A stretch of DNA of 64,000 bases from Owenia fusiformis (taxonomy: Eukaryota; Annelida; Polychaeta; Sabellida; Oweniidae), in NCBI GenBank assembly GCA_903813345.2, contig CAIIXF020000009.1, positions 744,001-808,000 on the forward strand, read 5' to 3'. Each line of letters opens with the position of its first letter. The first letter of the stretch is position 1. The notes under the pieces are model-generated. The model worked only from the letters and a program-made list of their open reading frames with translations, ran no database searches and had not been told where the DNA came from. A program made the position numbers and the translations under genes. Of this stretch, positions 1 through 31,371 are shown piece after piece.

Positions 1-691
<691 letters not shown>

Positions 692-1222
692 ATTGGAATG
701 TCATGCCCTTGTACATGTACCTAGAGCCTTGACATTTTGAATATAGTAATGCACTCATTTTCAGACTCAATATTTAGATTAAGGAACTATTGCCTAACTA
801 TCTCACCAAACAAAATTTGCATATACAGTGTAGGCATATGGAGAATCTGCTTTTCATTTGTCCATCAAATCTTTCAATGGTAATTTGAAATCTCTATTTT
901 CATGTATGTAGTAAATCTGCCTTGCTAAGACAAGCACATATGTAAAGACAATAAATGTTATGGCTACATCATTATAAAGACACAAAATAACTGTACATTT
1001 GACGAGTGCATCGAATGGGCTCACATCTTAGTAAAAGATGAGTTGAGTTTTGTCTTGTCTTTTGTAGCTACTCAAGGCTGAATGTAAAAAGATATTGTAT
1101 TTTTATGTAAATACATGTAGATATGGTACATATGCATTGATTTTCCCTGTTACCTTTTTGCACTGGCAAGTAGAAAATAAATTTCCAGATATTATCTTTG
1201 AAAAACTTGTAATTTAATGGTA
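692..1222. other. KAT8 3' UTR and downstream spacer
   Basis: AT-rich sequence without a supportable gene. The AATAAA at 950 and AAATAAAT at about 1177 could act as polyadenylation signals for KAT8. Confidence 0.5.
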
Positions 1223-1679
1223 CAGGGTGACACAAAAAGTTCCTTAATGTTTACGGAATCTTCATGATTTTTTATGTTTAGATTGTTCAATGGAAGAAAG
1301 ATCGGTATGCTTGCATAAGTTGCATACCATCAACAACTTAGGAATTAGGAGATATTTCATTTTCCGCAGATACACGCCCTGACACGAAAAAAATGTAAAT
1401 TAGAATACAGTATCTGTCTTTTCTAAAATTTACCCAATAAGTGAGTTAGTTCATCAAATGACAATGTTATGGCAGTGACAGAAATACCAATTTTAGAAAA
1501 TTGTATTTTTGAACATTTTATGACAATTTCGTTGTGAGCATACCTGGACGGAAAATGTTATATCTCTAAATCGCAAAGTTGTTGATGCTATCCAAATAAA
1601 TCAATCTTTTTTCCATTGAACGCTACCTACACGTAAGTCATTCCAAAATTAGCGGGTGGCATTTTTTGTGTCACCCCTG
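1223..1679. mobile_element. Non-autonomous Tc1/mariner-type element (MITE) with long inverted repeats
   Basis: The ends read CAGGGTGACACAAAAAGTT and, on the other strand, CAGGGGTGACACAAAAAATG, and each is flanked by a TA dinucleotide, as in mariner target duplications. Inside, arms of about 150 bp remain complementary (for example TTCAATGGAAGAAAGAT against TTCAATGGAAAAAAGAT, and both GCATCAACAACTT-type segments). No transposase frame is present. Confidence 0.8.
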
Positions 1680-1951
1680 TAGTTAAAAGTTACTTGATAG
1701 TTACCCTCACATATAATGAAATTAAGAGCTATATTGATTTGCCTACCACTACAATTTAAAAATAAAAACATCAAAAATTAATGAAACTCCCTTCTGACGA
1801 AAGCTTTGTACATCCACAGTTGACAGTTCTGTTGTCATCGAGAACAAACAAGCAACTAGTTGGATTATATACTATATTTTTTCCGAGTCATATTGAATAC
1901 ATTTGTCAATAGTTCAACTACATTGTCAAAGTTTATATTTTCAAGTGCTAT

Positions 1952-2753
1952 TTAACAATAAAATTGGTTGTTTGACGAATCGCAGCAGAGATTGTTTGGA
2001 AGATCAAACTGCGCGTCTTCAAATGTGAACCAATCATCTGATCCCCATATACCAAGGATGACGCAATCTTTCATGCGGGAGAAACCATGCACTGGCACAC
2101 CTGGGCTTGGGATTGGTCCAGTAATGCTACACATATGGTCCCCTGCTGTGTTATTCACCTATGGCAAATACATTCAATGTCAAATAGCTATCACAATGTA
2201 CAACCTTATTTCATTTATCATGTCACCGCCAAAAGTGATGCCATATTGTTATGGTTTTCAACTTTTTTGAGATGGTGTTTGGTGGTTGGTGTCTGGTGGT
2301 CAGCATTTGATACCTGTAACAAATGGCAGGTGGTGGGCATTTTACATGTTAATGCCTTGTATTAAATTGTGTTGGCCTTATTGGAATAAAATTCCTATCT
2401 GCCTGATGCAACATATCAAAATATTTCAATTGAAATGTTTAAATGTAACATTTCTCTAATTCCTACTTGGACTCATGTATACATGTAGACTGTAAGATTT
2501 AACATATATGTGTAACTTTAGACTCGCATACCAAGCATTTGTGATGTTACACGCAACAATGCGATGTTACACTAAGTAGTAACGTTACAATCATATATGC
2601 ATTTGCAACATTGTCAATGTTAAACTGAAGCAATGAATGTTACACTTACATCAGGGAGAAAGGTATCAAAAGTGTAAGCGCTTGTTTCATCTATGACGTA
2701 CTTGCGACACGCTTGATCACAAACTGTGAGATCACCAGAGTTGCATTCTGATC
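1952..2753 (-). CDS. Secreted Cys-rich protein, paralogue of 46525-47734 (C-terminal exons; 5' exon not found)
   Basis: Two minus-strand exons. Exon 2650-2753 (acceptor TTGTAG, donor GTAAGTGTA) encodes SECNSGDLTVCDQACRKYV and ends LPD in phase 0. Exon 1952-2158 (acceptor CCATAG) encodes VNNTAGDHMCSITGPIPSPG, then GFSRMKDC, WFTFEDAQFDLPNNLCCD, and ends FYC-stop. The shared pattern GFSRMxxC...WFTFxDxQFDxPxNLCCD and the same phase-0 intron show it is a paralogue of the gene at 46525-47734. The signal-peptide exon and the region matching CNCALFRENGF were not found upstream, so the gene is partial, decayed, or has a distant first exon. I do not recognise the family; the function is unknown and extracellular by analogy. 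Confidence 0.72.
2216..2352 (+). repeat. Dispersed GTGTCACC repeat, copy 1
   Basis: About 135 bp related to copies at 7652, 37155, 44063 and 58237. It has ATGTCACCGCC near the start, a GGTGGTTGGTGTCTGG centre, then TGTAACAAATGGCAGGTGG and CATGTTAAT at the end. Confidence 0.6.
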
Positions 2754-2759
2754 CTACAA

Positions 2760-4040
2760 TGTGCAGATGATTATGAATTATGATAAATGAAAAATGTTTA
2801 TCTCGTATTGATTGGTCAAGCCAAATGTGTGATTGTTCTCTGCCAATCAGCTTCTAGTATTTTACCTTTAATGGTCCTTTATGGCCATACATATTTAGGT
2901 TCCATTTCCAATTAAATCTTATGTTGTATTTACTTTTGCTAGATAAAACAGTCTTTGTATATTGCACATTCTGTATTTTCAATAGATTATACATATGTAT
3001 TGAGAAACAAAAAATTAGATACATGTAGCTATTATGAGAACTTCATGATCCCCCTCATAATAATTACTTGCTGTATTTTAACTTTCCAATTCCATATCCC
3101 TTTATTCAAGGAAATAATGACCATATTTTCACTTTATTTTCCACTTAAAGGGGCAACAAGGCCTGGAGAGAGAAAATTCGAAAAAAATTATTTTTTCTGA
3201 GCTATCGGGCAACATTTGACTTAAAATTTTCTTTGACATACCTTTTTTCATAAAATGTATGGGTAAACTATCAATTTCAGCATTAAGAAGTGTAAATTCA
3301 GTTCAAAGCTTTTATAAAGAGAGTCCCACTTGCAGATTTTTAAGATTCACCACGTTTCAAGAGGAATATCAGCTGAAATATTGCTCATCCAGGGGGTTTT
3401 ATTGGAGATAATAAAATATATATTTAAGTCTTGATAAAATATCAAAAACTCAAATATATTTTGACACTGGTCCATGATCGTTGAATGGCACCTCTGCACT
3501 ACTTGTTGCACCTTTAATACCTAACAGTAAGTCATTTTTGCATTTCTACAACATTAAACTTGATGCCTTGGAGCTTGGCCTGAAAATTACATACCTACTA
3601 CTACATCCTCCTGGCCAAGAAAATACAACTGTGGTTCAATATGGAGGAGAAACCCATCAGCCTGATAGAGAGCACATTCACACCTAGTAAAGAGTTTCAA
3701 GTTTTGGAGCTTAAGAAAAATACAATAAGTAAAAAACAGAAAAGTACATGTAAAAAAGGGATATTAAAAAACAGAACAGAACTAAGAATTTCTTTATAAA
3801 ACAGAGTTTGGAAGATTTTTTTGGACAAAGCTGTATGTTTCAGTTTTAAATGAAAGATAGGATAAAGATGAAATTTTAAACAATTCAAGATGGAATATGT
3901 AAAAAATCTAAGAAGTAAACAATTTACATGTACTCATGTCACCTCTGAAGAATTCAACATATGGACGCAGCATTTAAGATTAAAGAGAACAATAGCATTT
4001 AACTCCTAAATACAACTACAGAACTTGGTAGACTGGTGAG
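2760..4040. other. Intergenic stretch without a recognised gene
   Basis: AT-rich. Possible weak inverted pair TTAAAGGGGCAACAAG (about 3146) and CTTGTTGCACCTTTAAT (about 3503), which could delimit an old DNA element of about 370 bp. No exon with homology was seen on either strand. Confidence 0.35.
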
Positions 4041-4046
4041 TGTTTA

Positions 4047-4978
4047 CATTAAGGCAGAGGGGATATACATTTTTATCTTACAACATAGTCTGGGCATCAG
4101 TCCATGTTAAATCCTGCAGGGCAATCAGAAAGACATTAAGGCAGAGGGGATATGCATTTTTATCTTACAACATAGTCTGGGCATCAGGCCATGTTAAATA
4201 CTGCAGGGCAATCAGAAAGACATTAAGACAGAGGGGATATGTATTTTTATCTTACAACATAGTCTGGGCATCAGTCCATGTTAAATACTGCAGGGCAATC
4301 AGAAAGACATTAAGACAGAGGAGATATGTGTTTTATCTTACAACATAGTCTGGGCATCAGTCCATGTTAAATACTGCAGGGCAATCAGAAAGACATTAAG
4401 ACAGAGGGGATATGTGTTTTATCTTACAACATAGTCTGGGCATCAGTCCATGTTAAATACTGCAGGGCAATCAGAGACATGAAGGCAGAGGGGATATGCA
4501 TTTTTATCTTACAACATAGTCTGGGCATCAGTCCATGTTAAATACTGCAGGGCAATCAGAAAGACATTAAGACAGAGGGGATATGTGTTTTATCTTACAA
4601 CATAGTCTGGGCATCAGTCCATGTTAAATACTGCAGGGCAATCAGAGACAAGAGGGGATATGCATTTTTATCTTACAACATAGTCTGGGCATCAGTCCAT
4701 GTTAAGTACTGCAGGGCAATCAGAAAGACATTAAGACAGAGGAGATATGTGTTTTATCTTACAACATAGTCTGGGCATCAGTCCATGTTAAATACTGCAG
4801 GGCAATCAGAGACAAGAGGGGATATGCATTTTTATCTTACAACATAGTCTGGGCATCAGTCCATGTTAAGTACTGCAGGGCAATCAGAAAGACATTAAGA
4901 CAGAGGAGATATGTGTTTTATCTTACAACATAGTCTGGGCATCAGTCCATGTCAAGTACTGCAAGGCAATCAGAAAGA
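4047..4978 (+). repeat. Tandem array, about 87-bp unit, 11 copies
   Basis: Eleven copies of a unit containing CATAGTCTGGGCATCAG and CTGCAGGGCAATCAG. The first three are exactly 87 bp apart (29 codons) and so maintain an open frame at 4040-4348; later units shrink to about 82-85 bp through small internal losses. Confidence 0.92.
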
Positions 4979-6040
4979 CTATCTTCAACATCTTGATTGT
5001 TAGTTTGTTTGAATGTATTACTCCCTAAAAGGTAAAGTTCTATTGTTATATTGACTCAGATATTCTTGCTTCAACGCCCCCCCCCCCCCCCCATCCTCTC
5101 CAACACTTCATATCAAAGGGAAGGTGAAGTACACAGCCAATATAATTCGGCACCAATTCAGCATCGAAAGAATTCAGCGCTGTTCCGGCACCGTTTCAGG
5201 TAGATAAGGGGAGGGGGATACTGCTCATTGAAGCCTTGCAAATGTCCTAAATTGGGGCATTTTTTCAAACAAATTCGCTTTCTCAAGTCAGGTGTTTTCA
5301 GGTATATGAAAACATACCGCTAAACATTTACTTAGAAAATTAAATTCAGTTTGATATTTAGCCTTGTCTAAGTCAGTGTCTTTATTTTTTAATTTTATTA
5401 TTGAAAATCAAGATAAATTAAAGATAAATAATTTACTTATTAGCATTATTGCTTGAGTTTAAAGAAAAAAAGTATAAAATAAAAATACAAAAGTTCTGAA
5501 CTTTACAACATGGACCTACCTGTTGGTTCTAGCAAGGTGCGTCAGTAAAGGGAGGCAACGCAAGTATGTGAGAAAAATAACAAATGTTGAGAATTAAAAC
5601 CCTTGCATTTTGTTTCATCACAAAGCTGTATCTTTCAGGATGTTTTCTTTATAATTCATGGATTTTTTGAGATTCTTGCATTTTATATTTCATTGTGAAA
5701 TCATGAAGTACTTGAATGTATATCAACTTGGTAAGTTGTCTATTTTCCATACATTTGATAAAGTAAGAAGGACAAATGTAAAACTTCACATAAAGGAAAT
5801 CAAGTTCATATATTGTTAATGAAAACATTTTTTTGACAATTAAAAAAACACTTTATTGTATTGATATCTTTCAATTTTTATTCATGATGTATTGCATTTT
5901 GTATTAATAGTAGCAACAGTGACCTTCAATACGTGTAATAATTAGCAAAATTATCAATTGAATTTGAAGTAATAGGAATTAATACCCGCATAAATATGAA
6001 CAAATTGACAGGACTGCCTTATCATAAATATATAAGTTAT
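4979..6040. other. Intergenic stretch with a poly-C tract
   Basis: Contains an 18-base-class C run at about 5076-5092 and long AT-rich sequence. No gene was seen. Confidence 0.4.
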
Positions 6041-6041
6041 T

Positions 6042-6169
6042 GAATGATTTGAAGTGAAATACAGGATACATTCTGATCGTGAAATTCCGTATTGAAATGA
6101 GACGAAGTCGAGTGCCAATACAGAATATCGAGAGCAGAATATATCCTGTATTGCACTTCAAATCATTCT
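6042..6169. repeat. Short foldback (palindromic) element
   Basis: The left arm AATGATTTGAAGTGAAATAC and the right arm (other strand) AATGATTTGAAGTGCAATAC flank a centre containing ATGAGACGAAGTCGAG. Confidence 0.7.
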
Positions 6170-6336
6170 ATAAAGTTTTTATCGTCTGATCCTCTGTATT
6201 GCGATTGAGAATATCCCCTCCGTACCAATATTTTCTGTATTGCTACGAGATGATCAATGGGGACAATCTCAAAAGCAATACAGATTAGTACAGCACAAGA
6301 ACTGACCAATCAGAAGGCTTCATTTTACAGATCATA

Positions 6337-7323
6337 CAGGGTGTCCAAAAAAAAACAGGACCGTAAGAAAGTTGAATAACTCGGTCAATTTTGCATATTC
6401 TGCCTTGAAATTTAAGAATTATTTAGTTCATTCAATGTGAATTTTGTTCTGTAAGTTTGATGATAATCTGTTTATTGTGTCGAAAACTACAGTCCTTTAC
6501 AAAACATGCTCAAAGTGGGCACTTCTCCTCTCTATGCATAAACGAATCCCGCGAACAAAGTTGTTAATTACCCTTACCTGTACACATTAATGTGGATGGT
6601 AAATATCGGGGTAGTTATTGCCCTCTTAAGATTGTTAGGGGCCTGTCAGTATACACATTGGCTTTGAGAAATCCTCAAAGTTCAAAATTTGGGGGATTTA
6701 GATCAGACGAATGAGCTGCCCATATGGTTTGCGTTCTGCAACTGATGAGCTGACCACCAAAGCATTGCCTAAAACATTTCAGCATATCATTTGCAGTGTT
6801 GGGGTGGTATTGGCTTGTTGAAACCACTGCTTAATTATCTCTTAGATGTCCCTTCTTCTTCTCCAAAACTTGGTGAGAACTTACTGGTCCTTGTTCATGA
6901 TGATAGCAAGTCCCCAGTCACCTTCGAACCAAAAGGGACTGATGATTCCATGTTTCCTCATTGCCACCCAGGGAGTGCATTGTTCAGAATGCAATGGATG
7001 CTGTAACACTTCATCAGGAGGATGTAAGCCCCAGTAGCAATTGTTCTTGGAACAAACTTGTCAATTCAGAAAGACATGTGTATAGGAGGATCATCAACAG
7101 CTTTGTTCACCGGATTGAATTGTGCATAGAGATGAGATTTGCACATTTGGGGCATGTTTTGTAAGGAGCTGTAGTTTTTGACTCAATTGGTAGATTATTA
7201 TCAAACCTTCACAACAAAATTCACATTGAATGAACTAAATAATTCTGAAATTTCAAGGCAAAATATGCAAAATTGACCGAGTTATTCAACTTTCTTACGG
7301 TCCTGTTTTTTTTGGACACCCTG
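6337..7323 (-). mobile_element. Tc1/mariner element with decayed transposase and about 140-bp inverted repeats
   Basis: 987 bp flanked by TA. The ends CAGGGTGTCCAAAAAAAAAC and (other strand) CAGGGTGTCCAAAAAAAACA continue as arms of about 140 bp that are nearly identical. Read on the minus strand between about 7000 and 6660, interrupted frames resemble a DDE_3/mariner transposase: RKHGIISPFWFEGD, then NKDQ, and further on IPPNFELGFLKANVY in place of the usual SPDLxPLDFFLWGxLKxxVY. Several stops interrupt it, so it is inactive and only the termini are well conserved. Confidence 0.75.
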
Positions 7324-8249
7324 TATAATAATACATCATATATGAATAAGTGAAATGAATATGTGAAGGACACCTCTGGGTTATTAAGCCTGTACTTTAT
7401 CTTACTATTTCTCTGTTATCTCAGTACAATAACAGCCAGTGATATTTCTGATATTATGGAGATCTGTGTGATATTTTTTAGAATATCATTTATCAGCTCC
7501 ATATGCAGCTGATATTGTTGCGCATATCTGTATGATAAATGAACATTTGATTTTAATCATAGGATAAACCCAATATCAGATCATTTGTCTTGATACATAT
7601 TATTGCCTCATAGATATCAAATATCAATTCTTTAATAACAAGGGAATAACATGCAAAATGTCACTACCTGCTATTCGTTACAAATGCTGAATGCAACCAC
7701 CGAGCACCAACCACCAAACACCATCCACAAGTGTTGGAGACTATAACAATATGTCACAACTTCTGCTGGTGACATAAAATGATCTCTCAAAATGATCTGA
7801 TAGTCTGTATGTATCATATGTAATGAAGAATGACATAAAAATATTTTAAAATTGAAAAAATGATGGTTTAATAGATTTATTATCACAATAGCTAGAAATC
7901 TATACTAATCATTCTCAACACAAGCGTCACATTCATAATACACTTCCACTGCTCTACTTTATTACAAAGTCTATCAGATTATAGCTTAAAGAATTGAGTT
8001 ATCTCATATAACAAGGAGACACAAAAATGTAACCTAATACAGATATGCGTAGAATGGAGTCAAAATATAGTTTCATTTCAGTGGAACACTTGGTAGTGGA
8101 ACATTTGAAAACTCACTGTATTTGCATATTTATTGTGTCACCTTGTACATTATTGTGTCACCTTGTACATTATTGTGTCACTTTGTACATTATTGTGTCA
8201 ACTTGCACATTTGATTCTTTGTGAGCTCCACTTCTATAACCATGGATTA
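7324..8249. other. Intergenic stretch with a short microrepeat
   Basis: Includes the dispersed repeat copy at 7652-7785 and, at about 8120-8215, four tandem copies of a 24-bp unit TATTGTGTCACCTTGTACAT. No gene was seen. Confidence 0.5.
7652..7785 (-). repeat. Dispersed GTGTCACC repeat, copy 2
   Basis: Reverse-strand copy: on the plus strand it runs AAAATGTCACTACCTGC, then CACCAACCACCAAACACC, and ends AACTTCTGCTGGTGACAT. Confidence 0.6.
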
Positions 8250-8968
8250 GGGTGTTTCATTTTTCAAGAATGTTCTCAGATCATAACGGCTCTTTAACAT
8301 GGGGTTACAAATGGTGCTGGTAGTTCACTGATTTTTTTTCTACAAAATCGGATAACTTTAAGACTGGTCCGTTGGCCATTCTTTCCGTCCCATTGGATTA
8401 CAGTGTGAGCGACGCCCACTTTTCAATCGAAAATATTATTTCACTCTTCTTTGCTTATAATTTGCCAGAAATCATTGGAAAATGTTTTCCTGTTATAAGC
8501 ATTTGGATATACATCAAAACACTTCCAACGAATGCAAACTAGATTGTTCTAGTACTTTTTGTCACTGAGATATTGTCACTTCTATCCTGTATTTTGGCCA
8601 TTTTTATTCTTAAAACATGTTTTATTAGATTTGCAAGGAGATATTTTGTTATTTTGTGATAAAAATTTTCTAAAATATTCAAATTGTCGACAGAAAAGAA
8701 AAACATTCATGAATTTAACTGCCCAATGCATGCATTTTTCTAACCATTTTCTGATAAATGAGCAGCAAAGAAGTGCGAAACATTGTTTTCCATTGAAAAA
8801 TGGGCGTCGCCATTGTAATTCAATGGGATGGAAAGAATGGCCGACAGACCAGTTTTAACGTTATTCGATTTTGTTGAAAAAAATCAGTGAACTACGTACC
8901 AGCACCATTTGTAACACCGTGTTAAAGGGCCGTTGTAATCCGAGAACATTCTTGAATAATGAAACACC
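8250..8968. mobile_element. PIF/Harbinger-type MITE with about 195-bp inverted repeats
   Basis: The arms begin GGGTGTTTCATTTTTCAAGA and (other strand) GGTGTTTCATTATTCAAGA and stay alignable inward past GACGCCCA. A TTA triplet flanks both ends (8247-8249 and 8969-8971), as in Harbinger target duplications. The centre has no transposase; a 99-codon frame there is incidental. Confidence 0.68.
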
Positions 8969-10415
8969 TTACCATGGATATCCTGCTGAAAAAAAGTCCT
9001 GCCTCTGTTTTTTCTTTCAATCTAACCTCTGAGTTTTTATAATGAACTAGAACAGGGTAAGTTTATACCTAACAATACATGGTATTCACATAGCTAAATT
9101 TATTTAATATAAATAAATATTATAACATATACACCTGCACCTAGTGTATTCTATTAAAATTAAATATTAAAATCTACATATTCTAATTCATGTATATCAT
9201 GCATGTTATTGACTCAGCCATATTGAACAATTACAATGTGTCTATAGTATTCTTAAAATTACTGTATCTGAATTCATATTGAATTGTGGTGTATATATTA
9301 AAAACCATAATCAAGTTTGATTCCTGTCTATCTGTAATGTTGTACCATTTATTATTTATTGTTTTGAAAATTCCATCATCCTTTTTGTTATTCTTATGAA
9401 TATTAAAATATAATAAAATACAATGAACAAATTGCCACAAAACTACCCTGTTTCTACGAAATTTGAATGTACAACTACAATACTTTTACAATTGAATCTT
9501 GATATATAAATGTTTTGTGCTTGAGACCTTGCGCTACCTACAATGTATGTTTAGTAAGATTTTAAAAAATTTGAACTTCTACAACTTTATTTGTCTTTCT
9601 TGACAACTTTGAATCTAAAAAGTAAGCAATCAAAGGACCACATTGCAACAGTTTTTGTATATTTCGGACAGCTAGCTGTGGCCTTTTGTAATTTAGATAA
9701 GCTTGGACCCAGTGTAGCATGTCACTTGACTTTTGGTGGTTTTGAAGTCTGATGTCTGCACATCCCAGTTCAAAATCAACTTCTGTAGTAATTTGACACC
9801 ACCTTCTAACTTGCTTTACTGACCTTTTATCATTTCTCAAAACATATTCTCTTAAAATCAGGAAATAGGGTGATGAGCGGGGAAATTTTGTAGGAAATTT
9901 CAGTCACAAAAAATAATGAGTGACAACTTACACTTCTTCTGAGTGAAGTTTCAGCCATGTTTATTTTGGAAGAATAACATGGCAACATTTTTACATTCCA
10001 AGTTGTCAAGGAAACTGTGAGGAAGACTGCAACAGTATATTGTTCAGAATCACATAATTAGATAAATAGACTAAATTCTTGTCATGGACAATGCTGATAT
10101 TCCGCATATTGCATTGTGGGTAATTACCCTTTGTGATATCAGTTGGGCACTTGGGAGTCATAAATGATTATACAAACGGGTGACTAATAACATTCTCCTC
10201 TCGCATGTACACCCAAGATCAATCATTCTGTTCTCATTACCTAATGGAACTTCAGTTATGGCATATACGCTACAAGTATTCTCACTGTAAACACTTGTGG
10301 TAAAATCAAATAAAGAATCTCTGTTTCTAAACAGTGAACAGTAAGAATCACAGACCTGGCAGTAAAAATTAAAATTACATGTTGGTTCCAATTTTAATTT
10401 CCAACTGATTAAACT
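8969..10415. other. Intergenic stretch without recognised features
   Basis: AT-rich. A 92-codon minus-strand frame at 9562-9840 resembles nothing I know and has no splice support. No repeat structure is obvious. Confidence 0.4.
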
Positions 10416-10423
10416 GTCATTAC

Positions 10424-10721
10424 TAGGGATGTCACGGGACAAAAAATTTGGGACAGGGCAGAATGGGAATGATCCATGTTTGGATGTAAGTCTTCTTGGA
10501 TTATTTTTATTATGTATTTTTGAACTTCTAAGGCAATATATATGATGTCTAGTTTGTCTCGAACATGGATCAAAATTTTGGTACACAGGGGTTGTCATAT
10601 CCAATTCTGTCCCAATGAAACACGGATCAAAACCCTGGTACACAGGGGTTGTTCCATACAATTCTGTCCCAAAGGAAAGTCCAGAAGAACATGACAATAT
10701 CGGGGAACTGTGACATCCCTA
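10424..10721. mobile_element. hAT-type MITE
   Basis: Ends TAGGGATGTCACGGGAC and (other strand) TAGGGATGTCACAGTTCC. The 8-bp flanks GTCATTAC and GTCAGAAC match at 6 of 8, as expected for an aged hAT target duplication. Inside is an imperfect duplicated segment with TGGTACACAGGGGTTGT twice. A 179-codon frame through it is not a gene. Confidence 0.65.
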
Positions 10722-10987
10722 GTCAGAACCTATAGTCTAAGATGAGACAAAAATATCTCAATATGTGTTTCCACACAGCACAGTACATATATGAAAATAG
10801 AAATCAACTTTAAAACTAAAATTGTGTTGCTATATAAACACACATTATAACCTATAGCTGTCAACAAATTGAAATTAAAATACAAAACCCTAAACAGAAA
10901 GTCAAATCCTGATACATCAAGCAAAGAAAAGAAAAAAATATGTTTGAATAAATAATTTTTGTTTATACATGATGATGTATAGATTTA

Positions 10988-11400
10988 TCCTATGCCAAGT
11001 AGAGTTTTAGGGAGAAAAGTTGGTAAGATATATCCCATATCCTGATTTTGAGGTTTCCATATCCAGCACCTCCATATCTCCCGCTTCGGTGCATATCTTC
11101 CCGCTTCCGGTAAGTAGTGGAAATGCAATAAAATGACTTTGCATATGAATTGCATATGATTGGTTTATTTTTACACCTTGTACTATTGAAATGGCCATAT
11201 GCCCCTGAAAACCCTACTTGGTATAGGATAAAGCAGTTATATACGGTCGGTTTGGATATTGGGTTCATCCCTCGTGAGATATGTACATCTACCTTCCATC
11301 CCTACGGTCCCTCAGGTAGATATGCATATCTCCCTCTGGATAAACCCCATATCCAAAACCTCCCAGTACATAACCTTTATATATCGGAACTAAATATGAA
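10988..11400. repeat. Foldback repeat, family shared with 53938-54390
   Basis: Shares long near-identical stretches with the copy near 54 kb (TATCCTATGCCAAGT, CTCCATATCTCCCGCTTCGG, GCCATATGCCCCTGAAAAC). Ends in CCATATCCAAAACCTCCCAG. Confidence 0.75.
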
Positions 11401-11590
11401 TAATTAATATGATTAATGATTAATGACAAGTGATAGCATTAAATATTTTTTCTCTAAACATTTGAAATGATATGATATGCTATAATTCTTGTCCATTGTT
11501 TGATATATTATGGTTCAAGAAGCAAGTTTAGAAGTCCTTTACTATTGCAAGACATTCATATTGCAATTCCAGTTGTCATTTTCAGGGTAA

Positions 11591-11630
11591 TTATGTTGCA
11601 TTCTGGGTATTTATGTTGCATTCTGGGTAT

Positions 11631-11652
<22 letters not shown>
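11591..11652 (-). repeat. 20-bp tandem repeats spanning the PCYT2 stop codon
   Basis: The unit TTATGTTGCATTCTGGGTAT occurs three times, the last copy degenerate, and its TTA is the PCYT2 stop (TAA on the minus strand). The stop and the last coding bases are thus part of a short repeat. Confidence 0.85.
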
Positions 11653-31314
<19,662 letters not shown>

Positions 31315-31371
31315 ACCTAATGTCAAAGGTCAAATGTACAATTTTCAAGCAGGGTGAAGGTCATCTGAAAA
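31315..31371. promoter_or_regulatory. Shared divergent promoter of PCYT2 (-) and CENPX (+)
   Basis: Only 57 bp separate the two ATGs, so both core promoters and 5' UTRs must overlap or lie within the opposite gene. It holds nuclear-receptor-like half sites TCAAAGGTCA and GAAGGTCA and no TATA box. Confidence 0.75.

Noticed and set aside
4040-4348. 102-codon frame as a gene
   Set aside because: It is produced by the codon-multiple period of the 87-bp array; no splice sites or homology.
5074-5094. Functional G-quadruplex or regulatory poly-C tract
   Set aside because: A simple homopolymer run, better explained by slippage.
9562-9840. 92-codon minus-strand frame
   Set aside because: Possible decayed transposon piece, but no recognisable motif or splice context.
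10158-10697. 179-codon minus-strand frame
   Set aside because: Crosses the end of a hAT MITE and its internal duplication; composition and lack of homology do not support a protein.
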